DNA of 64,000 bases from Tenrec ecaudatus (GCF_050624435.1 NC_134535.1:129508731-129572730), one strand, 5' to 3'. Positions 1-13,757 are shown, counted from the stretch's first letter. Numbers and translations are program-made. The notes: a model not told the origin generated them from the letters alone.

Positions 1-439
1 TGCCGAGAGAAACTTTAGGAGACTTAAACAAATGGAGAGACTAAAGGTTCATGGATTAAAGATTTAATTTTAATATGTCAGTTCTCAAATTGACCTTGCA
101 GTTGGCAGTCCTGACAGAGCCACCAGGATCTGAAACATACTGTAGAGATTGCATCTCAGGATGATCAACAGCCAAAGCTGACTGGGGTCATGGAAGCCAG
201 GCTGATGTGTCCAGAGTGCTTAAAGGAAAAACTCCTAACCTAAGACTTCTGTATCCATCAAATGTTTGTGAATGAGCAGACAGTAAAGACAGTCTCAAAG
301 AGAGGTGCAAGCAGAGAAACCCCTAAAGGGTGCACCTGAGGCAAAAGCTAAATGAAGGCTATTAGGTTGAATGGCGGGTATGCAGGAAAATATGAAAAGC
401 AGAGAAAGTGGTAGATGAGGGGGCACCCCCCCAAATAGA
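1..439. other. No gene recognised
   Basis: AT-rich sequence with no usable frame. The right end may include the untranslated terminal part of the mariner fossil that follows. Confidence 0.4.
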
Positions 440-935
440 ATTTTCTTTTAAAGTTATGTATTTAAACTTTTTACAAAACAGCCTTATCAACTCTGAAGTA
501 CTCTTCATTACACTTTAATACATTTGTCAAATGTGCGATTCCATTCTTGGACACATTTTTCAAACTCATCTGTTGGGTGACTGACAGAACCTACCTCGTT
601 TTTTCCTTCATCTCTCCTACTTCATCAAATCACTGTCCTTTCATGTCCCACTTCATTCGAGGAAACAAAAAGAAGTCTCATGGAGTCAGGAGAGTAAGGT
701 GCATGGGGCAAGAGAGACATGCTGGGGTTTTTTAGCCCAAAACCAGTGCACTCAAATGGCTGCATGAGCAGGTGCATTGGCGTGGTGGCAAAGCCGTTCC
801 TCTGTCTGCCACAGATCAGGCCTTTTTTGTTGCACACTCTTAGGCAATCTTTTCAGAACCTCTAAATAGAAAGGTTGATTAACAGTCTGACCTGGTGGAA
901 CACACTCCAAAATCACTCTCCCCCTCGCATCAAAA
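440..935 (-). pseudogene. Decayed mariner (Tc1/mariner) transposase
   Basis: Read on the minus strand, this matches the C-terminal half of a mariner transposase. A segment like FFxxRGRVILECVPPGQTVN is followed by FYLEVLKRLPKSVQQKRPDLW, then RLCHHANAPAHA, then the LPHAPYSPD block, and finally an EWNRTFDKCI-like helix. In the second catalytic block the usual Asp of HHDNAPAH is Ala, and several frameshifts and stops interrupt the frame, so it is dead. Terminal inverted repeats were not resolved. It is an old DNA transposon fossil, not a domesticated gene. Confidence 0.75.
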
Positions 936-1489
936 AAAAAAGAAAAGAGAGCATTGGTTATTTGGGGTTGGCCTTGTATATCTGAGTAAAGCTAAATAAT
1001 AAAATCAAACATAGGCATGTTCAAACTTTATATTTAGCTGTTAGGATTTAATAACATAAAATTGTCTCTCTTTGCCATCAAAAACTGGTATAGCATTAAG
1101 TTTGAAAATTCAACTTAATACAAAAACTCATATGAATGAAAATGGTAGAAAATTTTACACAGAGTAAAAGAAGTTAGGAAAACAATTTCTGTTTTTATTG
1201 AATGGAAACTTTTTTAAATTTAGAGGGTCTTTTCTTTCCCTTTCTTAGATAGAAGATATCAGTGCAAATATTACACACCACATAATATTGGTCAATTGTA
1301 ATGGCAACAGCAGTGGAAGAAAATGTAATTTTAAAACACTCAATCCAAAAAGATGGAAGGGAAGAAATAATACATCAAAATAGTGGTTTATTTTTTTTGA
1401 AAGATGGTATAAATGAAAAGCATACAATAACATGGTAAACTGATGATGACATTCGGTATAAATAGATTAAATACTCCAGTTAAAAGATG
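936..1489. other. AT-rich sequence, no gene recognised
   Basis: A-rich DNA without a convincing frame. It may be further decayed L1 leading into the L1 match that starts near 1490. Confidence 0.35.
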
Positions 1490-2073
1490 AGAATAGCAGA
1501 TTGGTTTTTTGAGGAAGGTTTATATTTTATAAGTAAGGTATCTAACATTCAAGAATACAAAAATGTTGGAAATAAGAGCATAGTGTTCATGCAAATGGTA
1601 AGCAGAACTAATGTGGCTACATTGATGCCCGAAAAATAGACTTCCAAGTCAGAAAACTTTACTGAATCATTTCAAAATGATAAAAGATTGATTCACCCAG
1701 ACAAGAAAATGTTCCTAAGTATCTAAGTACGTATATTTACCTAAGAACAGTCTAACAATATATAGAGCAAAAACCTACATGCCTGTAAGTGTAGATAAAC
1801 AAAGCCACAATCATGGAGGAAGATTTTCACATATTTGTGTGACTAATTGATAGAACAAGCAGACACAAATCAATAGTTATAGAAAATGTGAGCAGCGTAA
1901 TTTATATTATACCCAGGACCTCCAGAATATGCATTTTTGTAAGTTTACTTTGGATATTTATAAAAACTGAACATACACTGGGCCATAAAGAAGCTGAAAA
2001 AAGACTGTATTTAAATCATACAGATTGTTTTGTGACTACAATGTAATTATAGTAGAAATCAATAGTGAAAAGG
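1490..2073 (+). repeat. L1 LINE remnant (ORF2 endonuclease/linker part)
   Basis: The sequence follows the L1 ORF2 pattern in which AATGTGGCTACATTGATG is followed by ATAGACTTCCAAGTCA, then by TGGGCCATAAAGAAGCTG and GTAGAAATCAATAG. It is broken by many stops and is a 5'-truncated or decayed copy. A minus-strand AfroSINE interrupts it at 2074. Confidence 0.6.
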
Positions 2074-2265
2074 TCTCACCACCATCGAGTCAGTTTCAAC
2101 TAACAGTGACCGTATAGGATGGAGTTAGAACGGCCCCTGTGAAGTTCTGAGATTGCAACTCTTTATGGAAATAGAAAACATTATCTTGATCCCATGGAAC
2201 AGCTGGTGGAACTGTTGACCTTGTAGATCCCAAGCCAACTCATAACCACTATGCCACCAGGGTTC
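2074..2265 (-). repeat. AfroSINE inserted in L1
   Basis: Full-length minus-strand copy. It begins with the CATCGAGTCAGTTTCAACT tail region and ends at the tRNA-derived A-box side, GCCACCAGGGTTC. L1-like sequence resumes after it. Confidence 0.8.
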
Positions 2266-3280
2266 TAATCTACATAAATAGAAACTCAATAGTCTCAGTA
2301 AATTTTGAGAGTTCTAAAGATCCTGTGTCTCAAAAAGGTTGAGAATAGCCATAGTGAAAAAATGATTTTAAATGTTTATAGTTCTAACCTAGGAAAATAA
2401 TTTTGATGTGAAAAGAGACCCACGAACAACTCCTTCCTTTGCCATGAGACGAAAAGAACCAGATGGTAGCTGCCTACTATTACTGAACATTTTTATCAAA
2501 GATACCATACACAAGTCGTGATCGAAAGGGATGAAATACAGAACAGAATTTCAAATTCTCGTGAACTTTCTAGAGCCATGGAGACTGGATGAGCCCCTGA
2601 AACTGTAGCCTTGAGATAATATGTGAAGCTTAACTAGAAAATATACCCTGAAATAATAATAAAACTGAGTGTCAACTGTCTGGGTTGACAAGAGAACATA
2701 TATGTACAAGTGACACTCATATGTGTATAAGAAAGAGCTTTCTATAAAGAAGCCAAGTTATATCAAGAAAGCATCCCAGTCCAGTCCTGCAGAGTGTGGG
2801 AGAGAAAGTGAGGCAAAACCCAAAATCATACAAGCACCTGGGCTTCCTGGTCAGATAAGTAATGGGTGGAACCCCCGAGACTATGGTCCAGAGCCCTCTT
2901 CAAGTCTAGAACTGAACTCACCCCCGACTTGGAATAATCTCCCATTCACATAAAAGGAGCATCTTCTACTCAGGGCAACATGCAGTGGGTTAAGATAAAG
3001 ACCGGATAGAAACAAGAAACACAAAAAGTAGGATACCTGATGGTACATTGAGGGGATTGCAATTGATGAGTGAATCAGAAATGTGTATGAATTGTTGAAT
3101 GCAAAACTGTGACCTGCTTTGCCAACCTTCACCTAATTCACACTGGAATATTAAAAAGGGAAGTAAAGGGGGTGAGGATAGTTGTACCACTGAGTGCGAC
3201 TGCGTTGTACACGTGGAGACAGTGGAGTAGGCGTTAGTGTGTGCCTTCTCCACAACAAAAGCGGTGGGAGGAACAAGTTC
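2266..3280 (+). repeat. L1 3' portion and 3' UTR-like remnant
   Basis: The stretch AGAGCCATGGAGACTGGATG (about 2573) and the motif ACACGTGGAGACAGTGG (about 3210) resemble the 3' UTR of afrotherian L1 copies that I remember. The block is interrupted by an LTR fragment at 2670-2835. The middle part, 2840-3160, is unassigned. The family name is not certain. Confidence 0.45.
2670..2835 (-). repeat. Fragment of the 5-bp-TSD LTR family
   Basis: The motifs CTGGGTTGACAAGAGAAC, ACTCATATGTGTATAAG and AAGCATCCCAGTCCAG match one end of the solo LTRs at 21405, 23447, 56340 and 61996. Only about 165 bp remain. Confidence 0.6.
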
Positions 3281-4335
<1,055 letters not shown>

Positions 4336-4503
4336 GCCCTCACTGCCACCGCGGAGCCCCACTATGGCAGAACTGCCCTTGGGGGTTCCCAGACTGCAAC
4401 TCCATCCGGGAGTCTTTCTCCTGAGGAGTGTGGTCGTTCTGAACTGCTGACCGACCTGTTAGCAGACCCACGTGTACGATGCCATGAGGGCGCCTTCCTA
4501 CGA
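4336..4503 (-). repeat. AfroSINE, minus strand
   Basis: Contains GGCAGAACTGCCCTTGGG, CTCCTGAGGAGTGTGG and GTTCTGAACTGCTGACC (antisense B box). Diverged. It accounts for most of the open frame across this stretch. Confidence 0.7.
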
Positions 4504-5740
<1,237 letters not shown>

Positions 5741-5822
5741 GTTTGACTTATGTCACGACTGTACCTGGCTTGATTGGGCACGTTTGACTTATGTCACGAC
5801 TGTACCTGGCTTGATTGGGCAC
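5741..5822. repeat. Perfect 41-bp tandem duplication
   Basis: Two identical 41-bp units (5741-5781 and 5782-5822) beginning GTTTGACTTATGTCACG. The lack of any mismatch implies a recent duplication or an assembly artefact. Confidence 0.9.
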
Positions 5823-6477
5823 GTACATAAAATCATCTTTGTACCATATTTGCCAAGTGAAGAATTAAAGAGCACTGAAATGCACACGGCCAGCTTTGGG
5901 TTTCTTGTGACGGTCCTTTACTTGGAGCACATAAGAGCAAACGTGCTGATTCCTTCAGTTCTGTGGCAAAGAGCAGCTGTTCGTGTAGTCTTTCTAAGGT
6001 TTGATGAGTCCGAGTCAGAAAAGGGTCTGAGATTCTTGATCACGGTCTCATCTTTCCTGTGTGACCTTGCCCTTGTCTATTTATAGCATTTAATGGGCTG
6101 AGAAAAGATTGTGCTCATTTGCAAGCTCGATGTTACGTTACGTCTAACTCAGGACCTGGCCGTTTCATGCTCTCCCACAGTGGGACGAACAGACCCCATT
6201 ACTCAGAAGAGATCATTTTTAGTCCCCTCTCAGCCTGTCTGCACGCTCAGCTTCCTCAGCCATGTTTCTACCCCTGCCATCTCCTTGTCCACCTGTCGAT
6301 CTTGGATCGATGTCCCCCTGTCTTTTCATGTGCTACTTCTTTCTCAGGTAGGGGACCCTTTTTATTAGCCCATCTGAGTCCACCTCAGAGAGTCTGTCTT
6401 TTATTTCTGTTTGGTTTGGTTGTTGTGTGTTAACCATATAGAACCAAGGTCGCCTGCAGATATTTATGAAAGCAATG
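5823..6477. other. No gene recognised
   Basis: Frames of 60-160 codons occur here but share no family motif. No repeat was identified. Confidence 0.35.
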
Positions 6478-6892
6478 TTGTTGTTAGGTGTGTCAAATTG
6501 GCTCCAACTCTGGGTGACCCTGTGTTCAACAGAACAACTCTGGGTGACCCTGAAGCTGCACCGTCCTTACCTTTGGTGCTAACTTGGAGCCCACTGTTGC
6601 AGCTTCTGCCAGTCGCTCCCCGGGCAGGTCTTCCTCTTTTCTCTGACAATGTCTCACTGTGCTCGGCTCTAGGGAGCGTTCTGACCGAACTGCTTCCAAG
6701 ACAGAACTTTCATTCTCGCAGCGCTCCCTGGTTTATGAACATTCCTCACCAACACCATGTTCAAAGGCATGAATCACGCTCCATTCTTCCTCAGACAGTG
6801 TCCAACTCTCTCATGCAGACGAGGCCATTTACAATACCACGAGGGCTTGGGTCCAGGCCCTCAAAGGGACATCTCTGCATTATCACACTTTA
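6478..6892 (-). repeat. RTE (BovB-like) LINE fragment, antisense
   Basis: The + strand begins TTGTTGTTAGGTGTG (the complement of the RTE 3' terminus). It continues through TTGGAGCCCACTGTTGCAGC and CTTCCAAGACAGAAC to CAACACCATGTTCAAAGG. This is the 3' part of the reverse-transcriptase ORF and tail on the minus strand, heavily decayed. Confidence 0.7.
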
Positions 6893-8054
6893 AAGAGGTG
6901 GTTTTGCAGCTGATTTGCATTGTTTGATTTCCTGGCTGCGGTTTCTGTGGGTATTGAATAAAAATAATCATTTAATCAAATCCAAGTTGTCTGGACATTA
7001 TAACTGGCCAACTGAATTCAATGAAGTATCTCTGGCATCATGAGATGGTATGCCTTCATGCCAAGACACAAAATGCACTCTGTGAACGTGTCTACTTGTA
7101 ATAAATGTTACAGAAATCCTATTGAAACTCAAAACGCTTTCCTGCTATTCAGGATGTGTCTTCACTGTGTGCTCACAGGAAAGGTATGACCAAGTAACAA
7201 CCCTGAAGAGAGGCCAGGTCTCCGAACACCGTCTGCTGCAGCGTGTCCACTCAGCACTTTCCAAATTCTTAACTAGAGAATCTGTTAAAGTCACCAAGAA
7301 GGCAGGAATGTTGGACTTAAATCCTCCACCTTATAGAAATTGCATTCCCGGCCCCTGTTGTCACGGACACTGGTCCTAATGGAAGCAAGGTGCCCACGTA
7401 GATACAAGAAGTGCGCGTGCTGCAGAGAGTGCCGTCCTTAGAGTGTGACAGACACGTTAGATGTGGTATGGGATGGCAACAAGGCAATCACAGAAAGCCC
7501 CGAGGCCCTTCCCACAGAGTTCCTGTAGCTAGCTGGGTCACACCGGCAGCTTAAAGAATGTACAGCCAAGTGCCAGGGGGAGAAGCAAGGATTCACTCAC
7601 AGGACTGGTGAATGCTGCCCGACCTTCTCCCTGTAATCTCACAGCTGTTGTAGGTAAGCTACTTACAAAGTAATGGCTTTCACCGCATAGTAGCTTAAAG
7701 GTACTGCTTGGCCTATTAAGGTATTCTGAAATTGAGATATACATTGTTCACATGGTACCATATTAGGAAATATGCAGAAGCAGGAAGATTCTGCAGTAAG
7801 AAGGGAAGTCTTGCTTATGGGGTTACCTTCCACTGAAATGAAAAATGTGGATGGGAGAACGAATGCATAATGTAAATTACTAATTAGATGCATTTAGACG
7901 GGGGAGGGTGTTTAATGAAGTAGTCGATGAGGAAGTCAGGCGTTTGATACTTGGGAAGATTCGGATGAGATTATCACGTTTTTCGGATGTCTTGGGTGAT
8001 TGATAGAATAGGAAGGGCATGTCCACGTACCAGGGACAGAGGGAAGTAGAGGGG
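6893..8054. other. No gene recognised
   Basis: About 1.2 kb without recognisable coding or repeat content. Short frames only. Confidence 0.35.
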
Positions 8055-8278
8055 GTGAACTGGAGAAGGACATTTTGCTTGGTAAAGAGAGCAGCACAAA
8101 AGAGGAAGACCCCCCATAAGATGGATTGGCACCATGCTGCCACAGGGGACTGACACCTCAGGGCAGTGGTGAAGATGGCACTGGGCCGGGTGGTGGTAAG
8201 TTCTGTTGTACATCGGGTCACGATGAGTTGGAGTTGACTCGATGGTGCCTGACAGCAAGTTAAATTGACCAGTACCTT
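8055..8278 (+). repeat. RTE (BovB-like) LINE 3' end
   Basis: GAGAAGGACATTTTGCTTGG (the LEKDI/V-LGK motif region) runs to the terminal GTTGACTCGATGGTGCCTGA. The closing GGGTCACGATGAGTTGGAG motif is the same tail carried by the AfroSINEs, consistent with RTE-driven SINE mobilisation. Confidence 0.7.
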
Positions 8279-9059
8279 CCGAGTAACCAACCAGAGAGTC
8301 GTTTTAGTAGGAGAGGGTCACATGCATATGACATTTTCTAGTTGCATAAACAGTTAACTGTTGCTGAGACACTGGTCCTCACACCTGTAAAATATGCTTT
8401 GGAGGTGCAGTCTATCAATCATCAGAGTCCACAATTTGTACCACTCTTTCCTGCTCTTCTTGAGTTTTGCTGTCAGAGCACCGTACCCAGTAAAGCTGGA
8501 TCCTTGCCCATCATCCAGAGGGGTGGCACAACTGGCCCTCAGTATGACGGCATGGAAACTAATTGTAATGGGGAGACAGCTTAGTGTCCCTAAAAGTTGG
8601 CAGATCTCTTATTGGCACAGCGCACACCATCGTTTATGTCACCTCCTGGCTAATTCTCACAAGGAGAAAAAGGTTCCGTGATGGAGAGATGGATTCACCA
8701 GAGCATCCCTGTTCTAGAGGCCCCGGCAGAAAATCAGCAAAGCCACATTGAAAGCGGGAACAAAACTTAGAGTAGAATCTCAAGGCTGTTTTTCAGTTTG
8801 TAGATGAAGATGATTGCTTTTTCTGCTTTAATTTCCCCCATTTAATTGGAATTGGACTGCTTTTCTCAAAAGTAGTAGCAATGTAAAAACCATTATCTTA
8901 ATTATGAAATAAAAATATTTCAACACCTATATATAAAGAAAAACTACACACACAAAAAACACAGGCTTGCTGTTGGCTTAAGCACTTACACATGAAGGAC
9001 AAAGACTACAGCATTCAATGTGAATTAGGCTTGAATGTGAAGAAAGAGAAAATCTTCAC
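8279..9059. other. No gene recognised
   Basis: Sequence with A-rich patches near 8880-8960. No supported feature. Confidence 0.35.
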
Positions 9060-9830
9060 AGCTGGTCCAGAAAACAACGTCATGATAAATGGAGAAACAG
9101 TTGGTGTGGTCAGCAGTGCTTTCCTTCTCAGATAACGATCAAAGTCCATGGAAGCAGCCGTCAAGAATCCGCACTGCCTGTTCATCTGCTAAATCCGCAA
9201 GAGACCTTTCTAAGGTTTCAGAACGTCAGGGGATCATGTTGATGACTAAGTTTCAGCGTGTCTTTTTCAGTCATTTCAGGTGCGGGGCAATGGCACAAGA
9301 ATGACTGTATTCGACAGGCGACGCTGGCGAAGGGTACTGGCTATACCACGACTTCAGAAGAGCGAGCACATCGGTCTTAGGAGAATACACCTGAGTCCTT
9401 CGAACAAGGGTGACAAGGCTTCAGCTTGCTTACTTTGGACTTGTCCTCAGGAAAGACCAATGGCCAGAAAAGGACGGCATGTTGGTTAAGCAGACAGTAG
9501 ACAAAAATGAGGGAACTTCTGGAAATGGATGGACCCAGCGGTCACACGATGGACTCAAACGTGCGACCATCATGGAGGTGGCGCAGCACCGACCATGTTC
9601 CATTCTTCCATGCACGAAGCGCTCGCACGTCAAAGCTGGCCTGATCGCCACCAACAAATACCGTAACGAGGAGAGAGAGCATCAGTGAGAAAAAGGAGGA
9701 CCAGCCAGATTGAGATAGTGGCCGCCACAATAGGCTCAAGCATGGCAATCACTATGAAGGTGGTACTGGACCGGTCAGTGTTTCCTTCTGTGTGGACAGG
9801 CTCACTGAGTCGGAAGGAACTCAAAGGCCC
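9060..9830 (+). repeat. RTE (BovB-like) LINE, reverse-transcriptase C-terminal remnant
   Basis: The longest RTE piece in the window. CATGGAAGCAGCCGTCAAGA (about 9150), GACGCTGGCGAAGGGTACTG (about 9321), GACTTGTCCTCAGGAAAG (about 9439) and CCGCCACAATAGGCTCAAGC (about 9723) follow the RTE order toward its 3' end. The frame is broken, with an unrelated or scrambled patch at 9620-9690. It ends directly against the 37-bp minisatellite. Confidence 0.65.
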
Positions 9831-9840
9831 CCTGACAAGG

Positions 9841-10244
9841 ACAATGTCTACCAAAGGTGCCGTGTATTCAGACAAGGACAACGTCTACCAAAGGTGCCGT
9901 GTATTCAGACAAGGACAACGTCTACCAAAGGTGCCATATATTCAGACAAGGACAACGTCTACCAAAGGTGCCGTGTATTCAGACAAGGACAACGTCTACC
10001 AAAGGTGCTGTGTATTCAGACAAGGACAACGTCTACCAAAGGTGCCATATATTCAGACAAGGACAACGTCTGCCAAAGGTGCCGTGTATTCAGACAAGGA
10101 CAACGTCTACCAAAGGTGCTGTGTATTCAGACAAGGACAATGTCTACCAAAGGTGCCGTGTATTCAGACAAGGACAACGTCTACCAAAGGTGCCGTGTAT
10201 TCAGACAAGGACAACGTCTACCAAAGGTGCTGTGTATTCAGAAC
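9841..10244. repeat. 37-bp minisatellite, about 10.9 units, with 111-bp higher-order pattern
   Basis: Units start at 9841 and every 37 bp to 10211, and begin ACAACGTCTACCAAAGG. Variable positions (CCGTG, CTGTG or CCATA at the middle; CAATG or CAACG at the start) show that units 3-5 and 6-8 repeat the same CCATA/CCGTG/CTGTG order, a 111-bp trimer. No unit contains a stop in any + frame, so three overlapping repetitive open frames arise. These are not evidence of a gene. Confidence 0.95.
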
Positions 10245-11391
10245 CACACAGATTCATATTGGCCTGTTCTTCCACCCTCAAGTAACCTTACTATTATGCT
10301 CCCAAATTTTTCTGAACTATTTTGGAAGCATTTGCTCAGCAGCCAAATGGAATTTGGGGTTATTTGTAAATCCCAAGACATGTCTGTGGAGCTGAGCTTC
10401 TGATCATTCTGATTATTCATAAAATTTGTATAATCTAGGCAGATTCACCCCCAAAAAACCCCTAAAAAACAACTTGGTATTTCATATAACCTGTGGAGTC
10501 TTCTAGTGAAATATAGTTTTGCAAAGATTCTTTAAATTGCTCATGATAAAGGACCAATAAGTTCAAGGAGCATGACTGTACTCCAAAAGGAGGGCAGAGG
10601 GAAAGGCGATGCAAGAACAGGACCCTAAGCATCCTTACTCAGTAAGCAGCATATTTACCAGGTTCCTTTCTTACATAATGGCACAATGCTCAGGAAAACT
10701 CAGCTTCTGGAAGGTTGTATTGAGCGTTGGAATTTGAGGGACTTCTTGGCTAGAGTAAGGCTTGGCAAGGTGATCTGTGATCTGTGATGCAGACACTCTG
10801 GAATGACCAAGGGGAACAATCCCAGGTCAAACAATGGAAAGGATGAGTAGCCTTCGGAAGTTCCCTGCAGAACTAATATGTGTTTGTGACATCTTATTTA
10901 AATATACACCCACTGCTAAGGTTAAGAAACACTTCAGATCTCCTTTGTGCCATTCCTGTGTTCCCATAAAGGGGGGGGGTGCGTTTTCTGATATATCCAA
11001 ATTAATGTATATCAGGCTTTCTGATATATCTAAGACTTGCCTGAACCTCAGCCTACAGGTGTGTCTTCTCTCACACGCAAGAAAGCATACAGAGGTCTCT
11101 GTGGGTTTCTTTGCACAAGGAGACTAAGCCCTGGAAGCCATTACCATAGAATCAGAAGCACCCTTTCTGGAAATGTTTAAGCATGAAAGCAGCAGTTCTG
11201 CTGTTTGCCAAGGCTTAGGAGTAACACCTGCGAGAGGAAAGTGGACTCATAGCCCTCTTCCTCTTCCTCGCTTGTTTCCCAGTCTTCTCTCCTTTCCCCC
11301 AACCTCCCTCCTCCACAGGCTTTATGTATCGTGCATCCCACAGCTCATCTGCACTTAGAACTCTCCCACTCAGAGCCACGGCACAGCGTCA
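10245..11391. other. No gene recognised
   Basis: Apparently unique sequence with a (G)9 run near 10971 and a small imperfect repeat of TTTCTGATATATC at 10986 and 11020. Confidence 0.4.
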
Positions 11392-11630
11392 TGGACGAAG
11401 AGCAGACTCTAGCGTTAAACAAACCTGGTTCAAATATGGACTCCTCACTTACTTTCTGTGGCTTGTTACATTGGGCATATTATCTAACCCTTCTAAGTAT
11501 GGCCCTTCATCTGTAAACCAGGAAAAGGTAATAATAGCAGCCACCTCATTGAACAGTTGGAAGGATTAAATAAGGAAGTGCACATTACCTGGCATATTAG
11601 CATATCCTATAAATATTTGCTACTGTTAGC
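11392..11630 (+). repeat. MIR SINE, near full length
   Basis: The classic MIR order is visible. AGACTCTAGCGTTAAACAAA is followed by CTGGTTCAAATATGG, ACTCCTCACTTACT, a CATCTGTAAA-like core, AATAATAGCAGCCACCTCAT, GGAAGGATTAAATAAG, and TACCTGGCATATTAGCA. This is an ancient mammalian tRNA-derived SINE. Confidence 0.8.
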
Positions 11631-11712
11631 CTTCCTTCCTGTCTCACCTTTCTTCCTTCCTGTCTCACCTTCCTTTCTGTCTCACCTTCCTTCCTTCCTC
11701 TCTGCCTGACCT
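11631..11712. repeat. Pyrimidine-rich tandem repeat, about 20 bp x 4
   Basis: Imperfect units of CTTCCTTCCTGTCTCACCTT follow directly on the MIR 3' end, as often happens when a SINE tail seeds a simple repeat. Confidence 0.75.
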
Positions 11713-12689
11713 TTCTCTTCCTTTCATTAGATAGTACAGATACATAGTCACAACATCATGTCCTCAAGAGTGATATAACCTAATTCAATTGGGAAGATTA
11801 TACACACAGTACCAGCCAATATGCCTGGTAAGACTACACAGTCAGTGCAGAGTCAAGGGGCCACTCAGAGCATGGTAGTCAAAATAGAAGCATTAGCAAT
11901 GCATCAGGCAGACAGAGATGTCGGGCCCCTGGACAGCCCTGCTTTTCTCTGGCATTGAGTGGACGTACTTCTGGGCAGAGTGACAAACACCCTCAATTGG
12001 TCAAAGACAAATCCTCTTGTCAGGCAGATAGAATGCCACCTGCGCCAACCGTCCTTTCAGATTCAAAGCACAAGGGCAGGTTAGACTGTCAGGAGGAAGT
12101 CACAAGGGTTAGGTGACTACCCTGTGTTTCAGTGCAGGAGGAAGCATTTTTACCTAGTGAATCTGGATTTCAGGCAGAACCATCAAATGAAGTAGTTATG
12201 AAATTTCAAGTCTTCTACCCAAAGAGCAGACTTGTAAACGTTGCCTGGATAATGCTTTTCTAGCTGACCTCTGCTTAAGATTCGTTTGCAAACCGCTTAG
12301 ACAGAGGAGGCATCTCCTCAGCTGGGATCAGTTACTCACTTTGAGGAGACCGGTGTTAAATGGCAGGATCTGCTTTTGAGGATGCCTCATAAATGGGAGC
12401 TCAAGGCCACCGTAGATTTGCTACTTTCACACTCTTCGCTATTCTTAGGCCCACTTGAGCCCAGCATCCCGCCTTCTGTCTTAGTGCGTGAGCATTATTG
12501 ACGGTTGTGTCCTGTCTCCAACCCTCAGTGGAATGACCATAATGCCACATGGTACGGTTTATAATGATCCCCAATAACATAAGGATGTCCCTCAAGTGAA
12601 CCAGGGACATACAGAAACCATAGATAAAGGAATGGATTTTGCACTCGCACTTAATCATTAATTGTAGCCCTGATCTAAGAAAAATTAGT
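11713..12689. other. No gene recognised
   Basis: Apparently unique sequence. A minus-strand frame near 12401-12658 has no recognisable motif. Confidence 0.4.
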
Positions 12690-13060
12690 GCTTATGACAT
12701 GACCCTGCTTGATACCCTCATGAAGCAATCACTGCAGATAAGGGTGCAACAGCGGAGTGTGGTCAAGAAATCAGATGGTGCCCAGTTATAATAGCATCTG
12801 GGGTCTTAAAGGCTTGTCTTAAAACAAGAAGCCATCTAAGAGGTGTCATCCACGTCTGTGCAGAAGAAGCACTCCAGCCTGTGTAAATCACAAAAGCCAA
12901 GGCCAGAGAAGGGAACAATACCAGGGCTTAAATTTGGAGCCCCTGGTTTGCGGAAGGCTGTGGATGGCAGTGAAATTCCAAAATCCATTTGCAGGGTCTT
13001 CATGTGGAATAAGCCCTCCGTGAGTCCCCAGATGATTGGCCGGGGATGTGACTCGTCTCC
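12690..13060 (+). repeat. Unclassified afrotherian interspersed repeat
   Basis: The order GCGGAGTGTGGTCAAGAA, TCTGGGGTCTTAAAGGCTTG, CAAGAAGCCATCTAAG, GAAGAAGCACTCCAGCCTG matches a dispersed sequence I associate with afrotherian genomes, possibly an L1 5' or internal region. Orientation and class are uncertain. Confidence 0.4.
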
Positions 13061-13271
13061 CTCGTAGACAGAGTGCATTGCAAAGTGGATTGATGCAGAC
13101 GTAGTTGGATTATAATGTATCACATTATCTTTTGTTTTCTCCCTTTTGACGCATTTTAAAGTTGTGCTAATTTTAATATATTCTGTGTTCTTTCCCATTG
13201 AGATTGTTCTCTATTTTATTTTTGTTGTTGTTGGGTTATTCTGTTTGTGTTTTGTATGTTTGTCTCTATAT

Positions 13272-13757
13272 CAATGGTTCTCAACCTGTGGGTCACGACC
13301 CCTTTGGGGGTCGAATGACCCTTTCACAGGAGCTGCATAAGGCCATTGGAAAACACATATTTGGGATGGTCTTAGGAATCAAGACACCGCTCCTCTATCT
13401 GTCTCCAGGCAGGTCCACCCACATGCAGGTATGCCCACATACGAGTACCGGCATGAAGACTGTTACCCACCCTACACCATGCTTCAAGACAACATTCCAT
13501 TTCTTTGTAATTAGAAAGAAATATTTCACATTATAGCATTACATATTGTTCTGGAGATAAATCACTATGCTTTAATTATGTTCAATTTGTAACAATGAAA
13601 ATATATCCTGCCTTTCAGATATTTACATGATAATTCATAACAGTAGTAAACTTACAGTTATGAAGTAGCAACAAAAATAATTTTGTGGTTGGGGGGTCAC
13701 TACAACATGAGAAACAATAATAAAGGGTCACGGCATTAGGATGGTTGAGAACCACTG
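13272..13757 (+). mobile_element. SPIN-like hAT transposon, 486 bp, non-autonomous
   Basis: Ends are CAATGGTTCTCAACCTGTGG and, inverted, CAGTGGTTCTCAACC, the SPIN-type terminal repeats. The flanking 8 bp are CTCTATAT and CTCTATTT, a 7/8 target-site duplication as expected for hAT. The inner 300 bp carry no transposase frame, so it needed an enzyme in trans. It is longer than the 190-bp copies at 33797 and 57398, so it keeps internal sequence the MITEs have lost. Confidence 0.85.

Noticed and set aside
9841-10244. CRISPR-like array
   Set aside because: Direct 37-bp repeats have no spacers between them, and the DNA is mammalian. It is a minisatellite.
9685-10403. Overlapping + strand frames of 236, 203 and 142 codons with a DKDNVYQRC-type repeat
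   Set aside because: They are the three readings of a 37-bp minisatellite without stops, fused to RTE debris. There is no start, splice or conservation evidence.
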